From Methanolobus sediminis (GTDB lineage: Archaea > Halobacteriota > Methanosarcinia > Methanosarcinales > Methanosarcinaceae), in the NCBI RefSeq assembly GCF_031312595.1, contig NZ_CP133592.1:2604001-2668000 (forward strand): a stretch of 64,000 bases of DNA, written 5' to 3'. Every line of letters begins with the position of its first letter. Position 1 is the stretch's first letter. The notes under the pieces are model-generated. The model searched no databases. It had not been told where the DNA came from and saw nothing but the letters and a program-made list of their open reading frames with translations. A program made the position numbers and the translations under genes. Below, in pieces: positions 25,720 through 34,478 of this stretch.

Positions 25720-27827
25720 TTGATTTCCCCGAGCATCACAAGTGTCTTCTTTCTCCAGTCATGTATCTTGTTTTCTGAAATTCCCAGTGTCTTTGACAGC
25801 TCAGTTACCTTCTTTGCGTTCTCTGTTGCCTTCAGGAAGTCTCCCAGTGTTGAAATCGATCTTCCTTTGAACAGGATTGCAGTTTCCGGTCCGATACCTA
25901 CGATATCTATGATGTCTGTTTTCAGTGTAATAACCGGGTTTTTGACACGTATGTACGGATCATATGGCAACGGGTCCGGTCCGGGAAGACATGAAAGTCC
26001 CGGAGATGGCGGACAGGCTATGTAAGGTGACGGTGGACAAACTATCATTGGTGATGGCGGGCATACAAAGTCCGGTGCAGGCGGGCAGATGTAAGGTGCT
26101 GGTGGGCATACAAAGCCTGGTGCAGGTGGACATAGTATATGTGGTGATGGTGGACAGATCATCGGTGCTATCCAGCATATGACCGGACATGTCACAGCCG
26201 TACCAATTCCCACAGCAGCAAATGCATTGATTATGCTTGCTCTCCAGCGTGAATAATGCGGATTGGTCGAGTAGAGATCATCAAGTGAATCCAGTACCGC
26301 ATCCCTCATGTCGCTGAAATCTGAACTTGAAACAAGATGTGTTGTCAGTGCCTGATAATAGAGAAGTCCAAGCACATCACGGCCAAGTCCCTCGCATATC
26401 CTGATTCCCCTGTGCGTTCCACCGGTAGCTATCAGGTAAGCGGCCTTGTTCATGATTCCACTGTTGATGTGGACTCCGCCATAGTCCAGTGCTCCTGTGT
26501 ACTTATCGGTCATATGATCCGGCTGGTGGCCTGCAAGGACACTGGTGATCGGATCAGTAGGATCATAGAGTCCTCCATTGGTAGGATCTTCCAGATTACG
26601 TGCTCCTGGTGCCGATGCCAGTAACCATGGATCCTCTCCATAGATCCAGTTACCGGCTATCAGACAGGAAAATACATCGGACATGGACTCGTTCAATGCG
26701 CCCGATTCCCCACTGTACACCAGGCCTGCGGTGTACTCGGTCACAGCATGTGTCCATTCATGTGCCACCACATCAAGTGAACATAGAGGACCATTGCTGA
26801 TACCATCACCGTTTCCAATTTTAACATAACTGCCGTTCCATGAAGCATTATTCCAGTTGGTTCCACAGTTGGCATAAATATGCATATCAGCTCCTGCATC
26901 ATCATAGCTGTCACGTCCGTGTACTGCGAAGAAATAGTCGTAGACCATTCTTGTATACAGGTGACAGTCAACTTCAGGTCCCTGTCCGGATGCAGACCAA
27001 TTATTATTGCTGTCTTCAGAAACAGGGGCTGGAGGATAGCCGCCATTTGCATCATGGGTAATTACTCTTGCAGAACTTGGTACCCATTGGTCCTCAAGCA
27101 GGTATTTGGCTGTGCCGTGATCGTGTAGTGTGTTGATGGTTACAGAACCTGCATATGTTCCGATCCCCGAACCCGTGGTCCTTGTGTGAGTCTGCTCATT
27201 ATTGTATTTCCAGACTACTTTTCCGGTCAGTGCATCAACAAAATATTCCCATTTGGCAAGTGTTTCTTCCCCGGCAAGATCCTTGTCTATTCCCTCAACT
27301 GAAACATGCCATACAAGATGTGGTTCCTTTACAAACTGCGACAGGATCATCAATGTGGGTTCAGCATGCAGTTTTCCTCTGGAATTATTCTTGTCATCTC
27401 CAAGAGCTGCTTTCAATGCTTCTTCTCCTGTGACCTTTGCCTTGTCCGGCAGGTCAAGTTCAGGAGTTAGCTTTCCGGTTGTTCCTTTAATATTATCGTT
27501 AGCATCGATATGGACTATTATCTCGCTGCCAAAAACAGGCAGTTCCTTGTAGACCTGCTGCATGCGCACATGTCTGGCACCGATACGGTCAGTATCGATC
27601 CTTTTAACAAGCATTTCCTTGCTGACAGAATTTAATAAAAAGAGGTCTTTGTTAACTTCCATAAATTCTATGGCAGCTTTTCCCGGATCTTTCTGTTCAG
27701 TTTTTGCAAGCAAGCCTTTGAGTCTAAGTGGAATACCGGTACGTTCATCCCATTTGACATCTACGTTCTCATCGACATTTTTCAGCTTATCGAGTATATC
27801 CTTTTGTTTTCTGACAGGTTCATACAT
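25716..27827 (-). CDS. M4 (thermolysin-like) metallopeptidase with Cys-Pro-Pro repeats and C-terminal HhH domain
   Basis: 703 residues. FTP/PepSY-type propeptide (about 1-215), then an M4 catalytic domain with HEWTH near 354-358 and the third zinc ligand in GALNESMSD, and a late GGVHINSGIMNKA. After it comes a proline/cysteine array at about 545-620: seven CPP[SA]P units at 7-8 residue spacing, flanked by degenerate copies. The last 70 residues (IDIVGIGPETAILFKGRSISTLGDFL...) are a helix-hairpin-helix DUF4332-like domain normally found in the cytoplasm. No signal peptide is visible, unusual for a thermolysin relative with a propeptide. The start has GGGGGAGATAGGTA just upstream. The radical SAM gene overlaps its stop codon. 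Confidence 0.9.
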   Translation of the reverse strand: MYEPVRKQKDILDKLKNVDENVDVKWDERTGIPLRLKGLLAKTEQKDPGKAAIEFMEVNKDLFLLNSVSKEMLVKRIDTDRIGARHVRMQQVYKELPVFGSEIIVHIDANDNIKGTTGKLTPELDLPDKAKVTGEEALKAALGDDKNNSRGKLHAEPTLMILSQFVKEPHLVWHVSVEGIDKDLAGEETLAKWEYFVDALTGKVVWKYNNEQTHTRTTGSGIGTYAGSVTINTLHDHGTAKYLLEDQWVPSSARVITHDANGGYPPAPVSEDSNNNWSASGQGPEVDCHLYTRMVYDYFFAVHGRDSYDDAGADMHIYANCGTNWNNASWNGSYVKIGNGDGISNGPLCSLDVVAHEWTHAVTEYTAGLVYSGESGALNESMSDVFSCLIAGNWIYGEDPWLLASAPGARNLEDPTNGGLYDPTDPITSVLAGHQPDHMTDKYTGALDYGGVHINSGIMNKAAYLIATGGTHRGIRICEGLGRDVLGLLYYQALTTHLVSSSDFSDMRDAVLDSLDDLYSTNPHYSRWRASIINAFAAVGIGTAVTCPVICWIAPMICPPSPHILCPPAPGFVCPPAPYICPPAPDFVCPPSPMIVCPPSPYIACPPSPGLSCLPGPDPLPYDPYIRVKNPVITLKTDIIDIVGIGPETAILFKGRSISTLGDFLKATENAKKVTELSKTLGISENKIHDWRKKTLVMLGEIK
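25975..26200 (-). repeat. CPP[SA]P-encoding repeat array in M4 peptidase
   Basis: Imperfect 21-24 base repeats encode units such as CPPSPHIL, CPPAPGFV, CPPAPYI, CPPAPDFV, CPPSPMIV, CPPSPYIA and CPPSPGLS. Each unit keeps one Cys followed by two or three Pro and then two or three hydrophobic or small residues, so the cysteines are regularly spaced along what is probably a polyproline-like rod. Confidence 0.85.
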
Positions 27828-28047
27828 TACCTATCTCCCCCTGGACAGTTCCCACTATCCTGATAGCACGTTAGTCAGGGCAAATGAAAAAGATTGCAGA
27901 CCTTTCCTAGAGCACCCCTGCCCGGCCAGATTCAGAACCTTCCCCTATTACTTATTACCCTTAATATAAATTCCAGCTAATAATCTATAAAGTTTGCTCT
28001 GGAATTCAGCTTAATATCTTAAAATAAGTTAAAATAAGTTAAAATAA
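27828..28047. other. spacer between WC-peptide gene and M4 peptidase, with short tandem repeat
   Basis: AAAATAAGTT occurs twice in tandem (28021-28040) followed by a partial third copy (28041-28047), right at the end of the peptide gene. AATTTATATTAAGG on the minus strand near 27962-27975 is a possible TATA element for the peptidase operon, so the peptidase/radical SAM pair may have its own promoter. Confidence 0.45.
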
Positions 28048-28245
28048 CTAATCCATTTTCTCTTTTTTCTTCTTTTCTTCTTCCTCAACGGTAGTATTAT
28101 CACACCATGCATCAACTTCAAGATCCGCTGCACTTTTCATAGAGTCATTTGAGTCTGGCACTGTGCACCATGTATCGATCTGTTCATCAAGGCTTGGTAT
28201 CTCTATATCTTTCATTTCTTTCTTTTTCATATCCTTTTTATCCAT
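28048..28245 (-). CDS. 65-residue charged peptide with two WC motifs, possible RiPP precursor
   Basis: Starts at ATG 28245 after AGAGAGGGTTGA. The sequence is a Lys/Met/Asp-rich head (MDKKDMKKKEMKDIEIPSL), then two related segments, EQIDTWCTVPDS and LEVDAWCDNTTV, 21 residues apart, and a Glu/Lys tail. The shared pattern is [IV]D-x-WC. No transmembrane segment. Lying on the same strand just upstream of an M4 peptidase and a PqqD-domain radical SAM/SPASM enzyme, it is the natural candidate substrate. I recognise no characterised family, and a role as a small metal- or protein-binding peptide is equally open. Confidence 0.65.
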   Translation of the reverse strand: MDKKDMKKKEMKDIEIPSLDEQIDTWCTVPDSNDSMKSAADLEVDAWCDNTTVEEEEKKKKEKMD

Positions 28246-28508
28246 TTCAACCCTCTCTTTTGGTTTTAATTATGCTATTTCTTCAAAGCATCTGTTTTGT
28301 TTTCCTGAAATTCTATCAGTACTGAAGCTTAAAAAATGTTTTTACCGTGAATAAAGCAATGCCAAATTATATTAAGATAAAAAAATGAATATTTCTACAA
28401 GATAATTATTAGTTCCGGTGAAAAATAGGGTAGTTATCTCTATGGGAATAGAGTCTGGCTGCTAAAGTTGAATACCGGTTTGGTATAAATCATTTAATGG
28501 AGATTGTT

Positions 28509-29747
28509 ATGAAGCGGATCGTTTTAGGATTCCAGCACGTGCTGGCCATGTTCGGTGCCACGGTGACAGTCCCTCTGGTTGTTGGTTCTGCCATTGGGCT
28601 TTCGCTTTCGGAAATTGCAGTGATGATGCAGGCTGTTCTTTTTGCAATGGGAATTGCAACCCTGCTGCAGACATTTATCGGTTCTAAATTCCCAATTGTC
28701 CAGGGATCAAGTTTTGCTTTCATTCCGGGTCTTATTGCAATAGGTTCTGGCCTTGGCCTTGCAGCTGCTGAGGGAGCTCTTATTGTCGGTGGTATTGTTG
28801 AAGGACTCACCGGTGCTTTAGGTCTCATAGGCAGACTCAAAAAGCTTTTCTCACCACTTGTTACGGGAATAACCATAATGCTTGTGGGTTTCTCACTTGC
28901 CAATGTGGCTGTCATGTACACGTTTAATTATTATGCCGATGCCGCCGGAACAACTATTCTGCCTTCTTCTATTATTGCTATAGTGACGTTCAGTACGACT
29001 ATTCTCGTAGCACTCAAGGCAAAAGGAACTTACAAGACAATGCCTGTTATTGCAGGTGTAATTGTAGGATATATTTTGAGTATGGCATTCGGAATTGTTG
29101 ATTTCAGCCTCGTTAAGAGCATGCCTATTGTAAGCCTGCCAAAACTGTTTCCATGGGGAACTCCGGTGTTTGATGTCAGTGCAATCATAATCCTGCTTTT
29201 CGCATTCATGGTAAGTATAATAGAGAGTGTAGGCGATTATCATGCAATATCAACTATTGCTGACCTGCCAATTGATAATAAGAAAATAAACCGCGGTATA
29301 GGTTCAGAAGGTCTTTCCTGTTCCATTGCAGGTATTTTCGGTGCTTGTGGTACAACCAGTTATTCTGAGAACATCGGTCTTGTGGCTCTGACAAGGGTTT
29401 CAAGTGTGCAGGTCGTTCAGATAGGTGCCGGAATTCTCATCCTGTTCTCACTTATCCCAAAATTCTCAGGTCTGCTGGCATCCATTCCTGCACCGGTTCT
29501 CGGCGGACTTACAACGGCGCTGTACGGAATGATAGGTGTTACAGGTCTGAAACTCATTAAGGATAGAGTAGAGCTTAACGACAGGAACACGCTGATCCTT
29601 GCAAGTTCACTGGTTCTTGGACTTGGTGCTCCTCAGCTTCCTGCAGAATTCCTTGCAAATTTCCCACAGATTATTGCAAGCATACTCGAATCCGGAATGG
29701 CAGTCGGTGCAATTTCAGCAATAATAATGGATCAGTTACTCAAATAG
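28509..29747 (+). CDS. uracil/xanthine permease (NCS2 family)
   Basis: 412 residues from ATG 28509, which has TGGAGA at the right distance; an ATG 12 bases upstream would overlap that site. About 12-14 transmembrane helices. NCS2 motifs: GFQHVLAMFGATVTVPLVVG at the N-terminus, FPIVQGSSFAFIPGL, SIIESVGDYHA and GACGTTSYSENIGLVALTRV. Next to upp, it most likely imports uracil by H+ or Na+ symport. Confidence 0.9.
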   Translation: MKRIVLGFQHVLAMFGATVTVPLVVGSAIGLSLSEIAVMMQAVLFAMGIATLLQTFIGSKFPIVQGSSFAFIPGLIAIGSGLGLAAAEGALIVGGIVEGLTGALGLIGRLKKLFSPLVTGITIMLVGFSLANVAVMYTFNYYADAAGTTILPSSIIAIVTFSTTILVALKAKGTYKTMPVIAGVIVGYILSMAFGIVDFSLVKSMPIVSLPKLFPWGTPVFDVSAIIILLFAFMVSIIESVGDYHAISTIADLPIDNKKINRGIGSEGLSCSIAGIFGACGTTSYSENIGLVALTRVSSVQVVQIGAGILILFSLIPKFSGLLASIPAPVLGGLTTALYGMIGVTGLKLIKDRVELNDRNTLILASSLVLGLGAPQLPAEFLANFPQIIASILESGMAVGAISAIIMDQLLK

Positions 29748-29803
29748 GGCAAAAAACGGATACAACATATATTGGATATTAAGATACTAATCAAGGTGTT
29801 AAT

Positions 29804-30502
29804 ATGATAGAAGATAATCGATGGGAAGGTGTGTATTCCTTTGAAGATTCTCCTTACCTTATGGAGATATTAACCGAACTTCGTTCTAAAGAAACGGAAA
29901 ATGTTCGTTTCAGGAAAGATCTTGTGAAACTTGGCAGGTACATGGGTTATGAGTTCACCAAAACAATGGAGTTCAAAAAAGTGAAGATAGAGACTCCTCT
30001 TGAGAGCACAGAAGGCATTGCTTCCGGTGACAGGGACCATGTGTACATTATTACTGTGCTCAGGGTGGCAATTCCACTTATGGAAGGTCTCATCAAGACA
30101 CTGGAGCATTCAAGGGTGGGTATTGTTTCTGCTTCCAGGGGCAAAGCTCCTGATTTTAATATTGAGATGAGCTATATCAAAGTCCCTCACATGAGGGAAG
30201 ATGATACTGTGATTGTCTGCGACCCGATGATAGCTACTGGTTCTACTCTTCTGAAGACAGTTTCAGAAATAAAGAAGTGCGGAATCCCGAAAAGAATTGT
30301 CATCATAGGTGTGCTTGCAGCACCAGAGGGTATAACTGCCCTGAAAGAGGAACTTCCGGATGTTGAGATCTATGTTACGAAGATTGACAGGGAGCTTAAC
30401 GACAAAGGTTATATCCTTCCTGGTCTGGGTGATGCAGGTGACAGGGCATTCGGTGAGCCGATCAATATCTCAATGCTTCCATTGATGCACAATCTGGAAT
30501 AA
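29804..30502 (+). CDS. upp: uracil phosphoribosyltransferase
   Basis: 232 residues. PRPP-binding loop [15 protein letters not shown], conserved [12 protein letters not shown] and SRGKAPD, and the C-terminal uracil-binding [25 protein letters not shown]. Converts uracil plus PRPP to UMP. Located 56 bases after the permease with AAGGTG before its start, so the two form a uracil uptake and salvage operon closed by a terminator at 30544. Confidence 0.93.
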   Translation: MIEDNRWEGVYSFEDSPYLMEILTELRSKETENVRFRKDLVKLGRYMGYEFTKTMEFKKVKIETPLESTEGIASGDRDHVYIITVLRVAIPLMEGLIKTLEHSRVGIVSASRGKAPDFNIEMSYIKVPHMREDDTVIVCDPMIATGSTLLKTVSEIKKCGIPKRIVIIGVLAAPEGITALKEELPDVEIYVTKIDRELNDKGYILPGLGDAGDRAFGEPINISMLPLMHNLE

Positions 30503-30543
30503 GCTGAAAGGTTGAAAATAAAAATAAGTTTAAAAATAAGTAA

Positions 30544-30577
30544 GGTCTGTTACAGGTATAACAGATCTCTGTTTTTT
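30544..30577 (+). terminator. terminator of the permease-upp operon
   Basis: GGTCTGTTA (30544-30552) pairs with TAACAGATC (30559-30567; one G·U pair) over a 6-base loop, followed by TCTGTTTTTTATT. Confidence 0.75.
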
Positions 30578-30602
30578 ATTATTGATCCATATTTTAAGTT
30601 AA

Positions 30603-31355
30603 TTACAGCATCGGACTGATTGTCCTTAGTTCTATTATCTGTCCCCACATGTGGAAACTCATCATATCATCACGTGGATAAGCTGTGAATCTGATTTCTG
30701 TTCCATCAGTTCTGAATTCTTCTGGCAGGTTTGTGGGGTCATATTTTGTATCGTCAGCACCCACAATTCCAAAAAAGCCACCTTCAAGGTTGTTGTATGT
30801 CACAGTTCCGGTATCAGTTATAAGCCCGCTTTCTGGAATTACCTGGATTGTCAGTTCATAGCCGTCTTCGGTTCCTGTAATTTCTTCCCATGGGCGCACG
30901 TAAATTGCGGATATGCTTTGTTCACCTGTTTCAATGACTTCAAAAATCCACATGTGAGAACCGCCTGCACCAACAAGAGTTACATTAGCACTTGCCTGGG
31001 TATATACATCCTCTTGAACCTCAAGTCCTTCACTGTATGTCATATTCCATGAGTAACCGGTTGTGGGATTCTCTTCAAGTTCAACTATAATTAGATCTCC
31101 AATAATGGCATAGACTGTACTCTGGCTGTCGTTCTCTGAAAAACTATGACTAACTGCTGTCATTGTTCCTATGGAAACGCCAGAATTATCGATGGTTCCT
31201 GTCTGATCTTCTATGTTTTGTGTTGCATTGCTATTGTCATCAATGCTGGTGTTACTACCGGTATCACTGCCGGCATCTTTGCTGTTTGATACACAGCCTG
31301 AAGCCATACATACAAGCAAGACAACTGCTGCAACCATAAGTAATTTGATGTTCAT
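30603..31355 (-). CDS. chagasin-like (I42) protease-inhibitor lipoprotein
   Basis: 250 residues. Signal sequence with lipobox ASGC at about 18-21, a low-complexity Asp/Ser/Asn/Thr linker, then an I42 domain with all three inhibitor loops recognisable: ENPTTGYSWN, GAGGSHMWIFEV and YVRPWEE. Such proteins inhibit papain-type cysteine peptidases. The C-terminal 70 residues (YNNLEGGFFGIVGADDTKYDP..., HMWGQIIELRTI) form an additional small domain I cannot name. Anchored outside the membrane by lipid. Confidence 0.82.
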   Translation of the reverse strand: MNIKLLMVAAVVLLVCMASGCVSNSKDAGSDTGSNTSIDDNSNATQNIEDQTGTIDNSGVSIGTMTAVSHSFSENDSQSTVYAIIGDLIIVELEENPTTGYSWNMTYSEGLEVQEDVYTQASANVTLVGAGGSHMWIFEVIETGEQSISAIYVRPWEEITGTEDGYELTIQVIPESGLITDTGTVTYNNLEGGFFGIVGADDTKYDPTNLPEEFRTDGTEIRFTAYPRDDMMSFHMWGQIIELRTISPML

Positions 31356-31521
31356 TTTATATTCATCTCCTGTATTCTTAGTTACAGGATTGTTTTCCAG
31401 CTATATACAGGTTTATTTAACTGCAAATATGCTTGTAGTCATAGATTACGGCAGGATTTTCGGTTTTAAAGAATTGTAATTCTGTATAAATTATAGGTTT
31501 CAAAACTTATGTAGTGCAAAT

Positions 31522-31575
31522 ATAAGTTAAAAAAACGATATAATTAAATAATAAGTTATATATACGATATAATTA
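31522..31575. promoter_or_regulatory. 25-bp tandem direct repeat upstream of satD-like gene
   Basis: Two copies of ATAAGTTA-N5-ACGATATAATTA at 31522-31546 and 31551-31575, exactly 29 bases apart. They cover the likely promoter of the SatD/DUF3307 pair. Both copies contain TATAATTA, so one may serve as the TATA element and the array as operator. Confidence 0.55.
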
Positions 31576-31643
31576 GGTTATAATTTTTAAAAGTTATATT
31601 TTTGTTTACATTAAAGAAGACAAAAAGCAGGAAGTGGGTTCAT

Positions 31644-32333
31644 TTGCAGGATAAAAGAAAACTGTATGCAGTTATCACAGGTGACCTTATAAGTTCTTCT
31701 GATATGGATTATAGTGACAGGGAAGCCCTCCTCCTGATAATGCATGATTCATTCTCTTTTGTAAAAAATTGTCTATATCCGGACGGTGGAGAAATCTTGT
31801 CCTTTGAGATATCCAGGGGCGACAGTTTCCAGAATATAGTCAGAAATCCAAAAGATGCGTTGATGGTATCAGTCCTCCTCCTTCTGAAATTAGGTACAGG
31901 TAAAAATGAGCGAAGACTGGCAGCCAGAATGTCCATAGGTATTGGAAGTGTGGAATATTTCCCGGATTCCGGTAGTGTGGGCGAGGCCGACGGACAGGCA
32001 TTCAGGTTTTCAGGTAAGACACTTGACACCATGAAGGAGCAGGAAAAGCAACTTCTTGTAACGACAGCAAATCCTGCATTGAATCTGATGCTGGAATCCC
32101 AATGTGCTTTTTTTGATAACATGGCTGGCAGGTGGACAGGTGTCCAGAAAGAGATACTTCTTGAGAAGCTCAGTGGCCTGACACAGGATGAAATTGCGCT
32201 AAAACTCGGAAAGTCCCAGTCCACAATCTCCCAGAGCCTTAAAGCCGCAGGTTATGATGCCCTGAAGAAATTCCTAGACAACTATGCAAGCTTATTTGAA
32301 TATCCAGGGATATTCCTTATGGGGAATGAATGA
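31644..32333 (+). CDS. SatD-family protein with C-terminal helix-turn-helix
   Basis: About 229 residues from TTG 31644; a TTG at 31602 would add 14 basic residues. SatD family members open with (Y)AVITGDxxxS, seen here as LYAVITGDLISSSD. The middle (ISRGDSFQNIV, RLAARMSIGIGSVEY) has the cyclase-like fold signature of the family. The C-terminus carries a clear HTH (GLTQDEIALKLGKSQSTISQSLKAAG). SatD is known from S-adenosylmethionine/acid stress loci in streptococci but its activity is unknown. Overlaps the DUF3307 gene by ATGA. Confidence 0.8.
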   Translation: MQDKRKLYAVITGDLISSSDMDYSDREALLLIMHDSFSFVKNCLYPDGGEILSFEISRGDSFQNIVRNPKDALMVSVLLLLKLGTGKNERRLAARMSIGIGSVEYFPDSGSVGEADGQAFRFSGKTLDTMKEQEKQLLVTTANPALNLMLESQCAFFDNMAGRWTGVQKEILLEKLSGLTQDEIALKLGKSQSTISQSLKAAGYDALKKFLDNYASLFEYPGIFLMGNE

Positions 32334-33061
32334 TGGATGTCGCAGTTCTAAATGTATCACTGCTTGCAAGACTTCTTTTATCTCATGTGCTTGCAGACTT
32401 TGTGTTTCAGAATCAGACAATGGTCAGCAATCGCTTTGAGAATAAGTGGCATTCAAAATGGCTTTACATACACGGCATTCTTGCGGGAATACTTGCATAC
32501 GTCCTTTCAGAAGCTTATGTTTTTATCTGGCTGTTTCTGGCCTACACTATCTCCCATATTGTCATAGATGGTTTTAAGTCCACACGTAAGGACAATCTTA
32601 CATGGTTCATTCTCGACCAGCTGGCACATCTGCTTATCATAGTAGTTGTCTGGGCAATGATATCCGGACCCGGAAATATAGTTTCAGGTATTTCATTTGT
32701 CCAATTGAACAATACAGGCATCTGGCTTTTACTCCTTTCTTATGTTATCGTGATATGGCCAAGCGGGATACTGATCGGTAAATTTACAGAACCCTGGCAT
32801 CATGATAAGGACGGGGAAGAAGGCGAAGGTCTTTTTAATGCAGGTCTGTGGATAGGGCGCCTTGAGAGATTCCTGCTCCTGACATTTGTGTTACTTGAAC
32901 AATATCAGGCAATTGGATTACTTGTAACTGCAAAATCGATCTTCAGGTTCACCACTGACCGTAAGGTAAGTGAATATATTCTCATTGGCACCCTGTTGAG
33001 TTTCACGATAGCTGTTTTTGTTGGAATTATCGTAAAATGGATGCTTGATATGGGAGTTTAG
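32330..33061 (+). CDS. DUF3307 membrane protein
   Basis: 243 residues, six or seven hydrophobic segments. DUF3307 pattern near the N-terminus (LLARLLLSHVLADFVFQNQTMVSNRFENKWHSKWLYIHGILAG) with conserved His/Asp residues in a membrane context, and YTISHIVIDGFKS. Translationally coupled to the SatD-like gene; this pairing recurs in many prokaryotes, which suggests the HTH-bearing SatD partner regulates or works with this membrane protein. Function unknown. Confidence 0.82.
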   Translation: MMDVAVLNVSLLARLLLSHVLADFVFQNQTMVSNRFENKWHSKWLYIHGILAGILAYVLSEAYVFIWLFLAYTISHIVIDGFKSTRKDNLTWFILDQLAHLLIIVVVWAMISGPGNIVSGISFVQLNNTGIWLLLLSYVIVIWPSGILIGKFTEPWHHDKDGEEGEGLFNAGLWIGRLERFLLLTFVLLEQYQAIGLLVTAKSIFRFTTDRKVSEYILIGTLLSFTIAVFVGIIVKWMLDMGV

Positions 33062-33171
33062 ATTTTCTGATTTTTCTTCCGATTAGTTATTTTTCTGCAG
33101 TACTAAGTAATCTTTATATATAATAAAGTCAGATATGGACTGCCGATTAAGGCAAAGGAAAAGGTGAAAAC

Positions 33172-33336
33172 ATGGATATAGCAACTACACTGAGGTATGG
33201 TTTGATAAACATGAACCATTTCAGAAGATGTATGATGAGCAGAATGACCTACCAGCTTTCATCATACTGGAAAAAAGATGCCGATATCCCTGCTTTCGAC
33301 ATGAAACCGGTGAGTTTAACGTCTTACTCAGTATAA
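33172..33336 (+). CDS. 54-residue small protein
   Basis: ATG 33172 after AAGGTGAAAAC, with TATA-like CTTTATATATAATAAAG at about 33111-33127, some 50 bases upstream. The product is basic and Met/Arg/Tyr-rich (ATTLRYGLINMNHFRRCMMS, then SSYWKKDADIPAFDMKPV). A perfect hairpin with T-rich tail (33411) could terminate it. Promoter, ribosome-binding site and terminator-like hairpin make it credible although I know no family. Possible nucleic-acid-binding small protein. Confidence 0.55.
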   Translation: MDIATTLRYGLINMNHFRRCMMSRMTYQLSSYWKKDADIPAFDMKPVSLTSYSV

Positions 33337-33410
33337 GTTCAATCATCGCGAAAAACGACTTGCCATCTCTCCAATAGGAACTGCCGGTTTCATTAAAAAA
33401 TGAAGTCTAT

Positions 33411-33455
33411 ATGGGTGCAGAAAGCACCCATCTCCTCCATACTTCCCTATTTTAT
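33411..33455 (+). terminator. hairpin terminator
   Basis: ATGGGTGC (33411-33418) pairs perfectly with GCACCCAT (33424-33431) over AGAAA. A T-rich tract (TATTTTATTTTTTTAC) follows 17 bases later. Lies between the 54-residue gene (plus) and the DUF6951 gene (minus). Confidence 0.6.
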
Positions 33456-33493
33456 TTTTTTACTTTCTCAATAAACAACAGTGCACATACTCC

Positions 33494-33814
33494 TTATTCA
33501 TCATCGAATTCTATGCTTACTCTCTCTGATTGTTTTGCAAGGGTCTTTGAAAGCATACCAAGCTCCATTTTACAGACATGGAGTACTCCTGCAGGCACTA
33601 TGCATGTTGTGCAGCAGACATTTTCCGCCTGGTCCATGACGTAGTTCTCTTTAATGTTCAGGGTCTGCTTTTTTGGAATTTCCATATGCGCTATTTTGGC
33701 AACCTTGGAACAATCAGTTTCTATATCTGTAATTACAGTTTTTCCGTCAAGCGTTCCGTTTATTTTGTGTTTGAAACCACATATAGCAGAATTAACAGTT
33801 ACCTGTGATGGCAT
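33494..33814 (-). CDS. DUF6951-like Cys-containing small protein
   Basis: 106 residues from ATG 33814, preceded by GAGAGTGAT; a GTG nine bases upstream is an alternative. Cysteines at SAICGF, ETDCSKVAK, ENVCCTTCIVP and VCKMELGML form a conserved-looking metal-site pattern, as in the DUF6951 family of methanogens. A small cytoplasmic Fe-S or metal-binding protein is likely. No partner gene is obvious. Confidence 0.6.
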   Translation of the reverse strand: MPSQVTVNSAICGFKHKINGTLDGKTVITDIETDCSKVAKIAHMEIPKKQTLNIKENYVMDQAENVCCTTCIVPAGVLHVCKMELGMLSKTLAKQSERVSIEFDDE

Positions 33815-33986
33815 TTTAATCACTCTCTTGTAAAATCAATATAACAAATAAAACCGGAGTGCTTTTAAAAGTTTGTGTCTAAATGAAAATATCGCCGTTT
33901 TTCAGCAGTTCTGTATCAGTATCATTAAAATGTAATGACAGGAAAGTAAAACAGACAAAAAAGAAATGGAAAGAGATTATATATGT

Positions 33987-34322
33987 TTATTTCTCTTCGT
34001 CACCTGAACAACTGCAGCAGACATTTCCCTTCAATATTTCTTTCCAGTCACCAATCACATCATGGGTCCAGCAGTCATCTGCACCTGCAGCTTCTCTCAT
34101 TGTCAAGGCAAATATGTAAGACAACTCTTTGACCGTAGCACCTGCATCCAATGCACCCTTAAAATGTTTAAGCACGCATGGCTTTGATCTTGCTTTGATT
34201 GAAAGTGCGAAGCAGATAAATTGATATGTCTTTTCATCGATTGTTCTGGTATCGGCATACAACTTGTCTATCTCATCAAGTTTTTCGGTAAATTCCGGGA
34301 AGAACTCTTCTAGCATCCTCAT
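33987..34322 (-). CDS. carboxymuconolactone decarboxylase/AhpD-like protein
   Basis: 111 residues from ATG 34322, chosen for TTGGAGATT upstream. CMD-fold helices FPEFTEKLDEIDKLYADTRTIDEKTYQFICFALSI and the active-site segment ARSKPCVLKHFKGALDAGAT. The usual CxxC is here CVLKH, so only one redox cysteine remains plus the His, as in some CMD proteins. The C-terminus ends NVCCSCSGDEEK, an extra CCxC that could bind metal. Possible peroxidase partner or thiol reductase. Confidence 0.78.
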   Translation of the reverse strand: MRMLEEFFPEFTEKLDEIDKLYADTRTIDEKTYQFICFALSIKARSKPCVLKHFKGALDAGATVKELSYIFALTMREAAGADDCWTHDVIGDWKEILKGNVCCSCSGDEEK

Positions 34323-34478
34323 GGTATAATCTCCAATATTTTTGAAGTTAACACTGTTAATGCGCCATCGATCTTTTAGTCTCAGTGGCGGATACTTCAA
34401 ATTATGTTGAAATAGATATTTAAGCTTAATTATTGATCACTGGCGAATGGTACAAAAAAGAAAACAGTTTCTCTCCTT

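Noticed and set aside
27202-27969. Long plus-strand frames opposite the M4 peptidase
   Set aside because: Mirror frames of a well-supported gene; no family resemblance.
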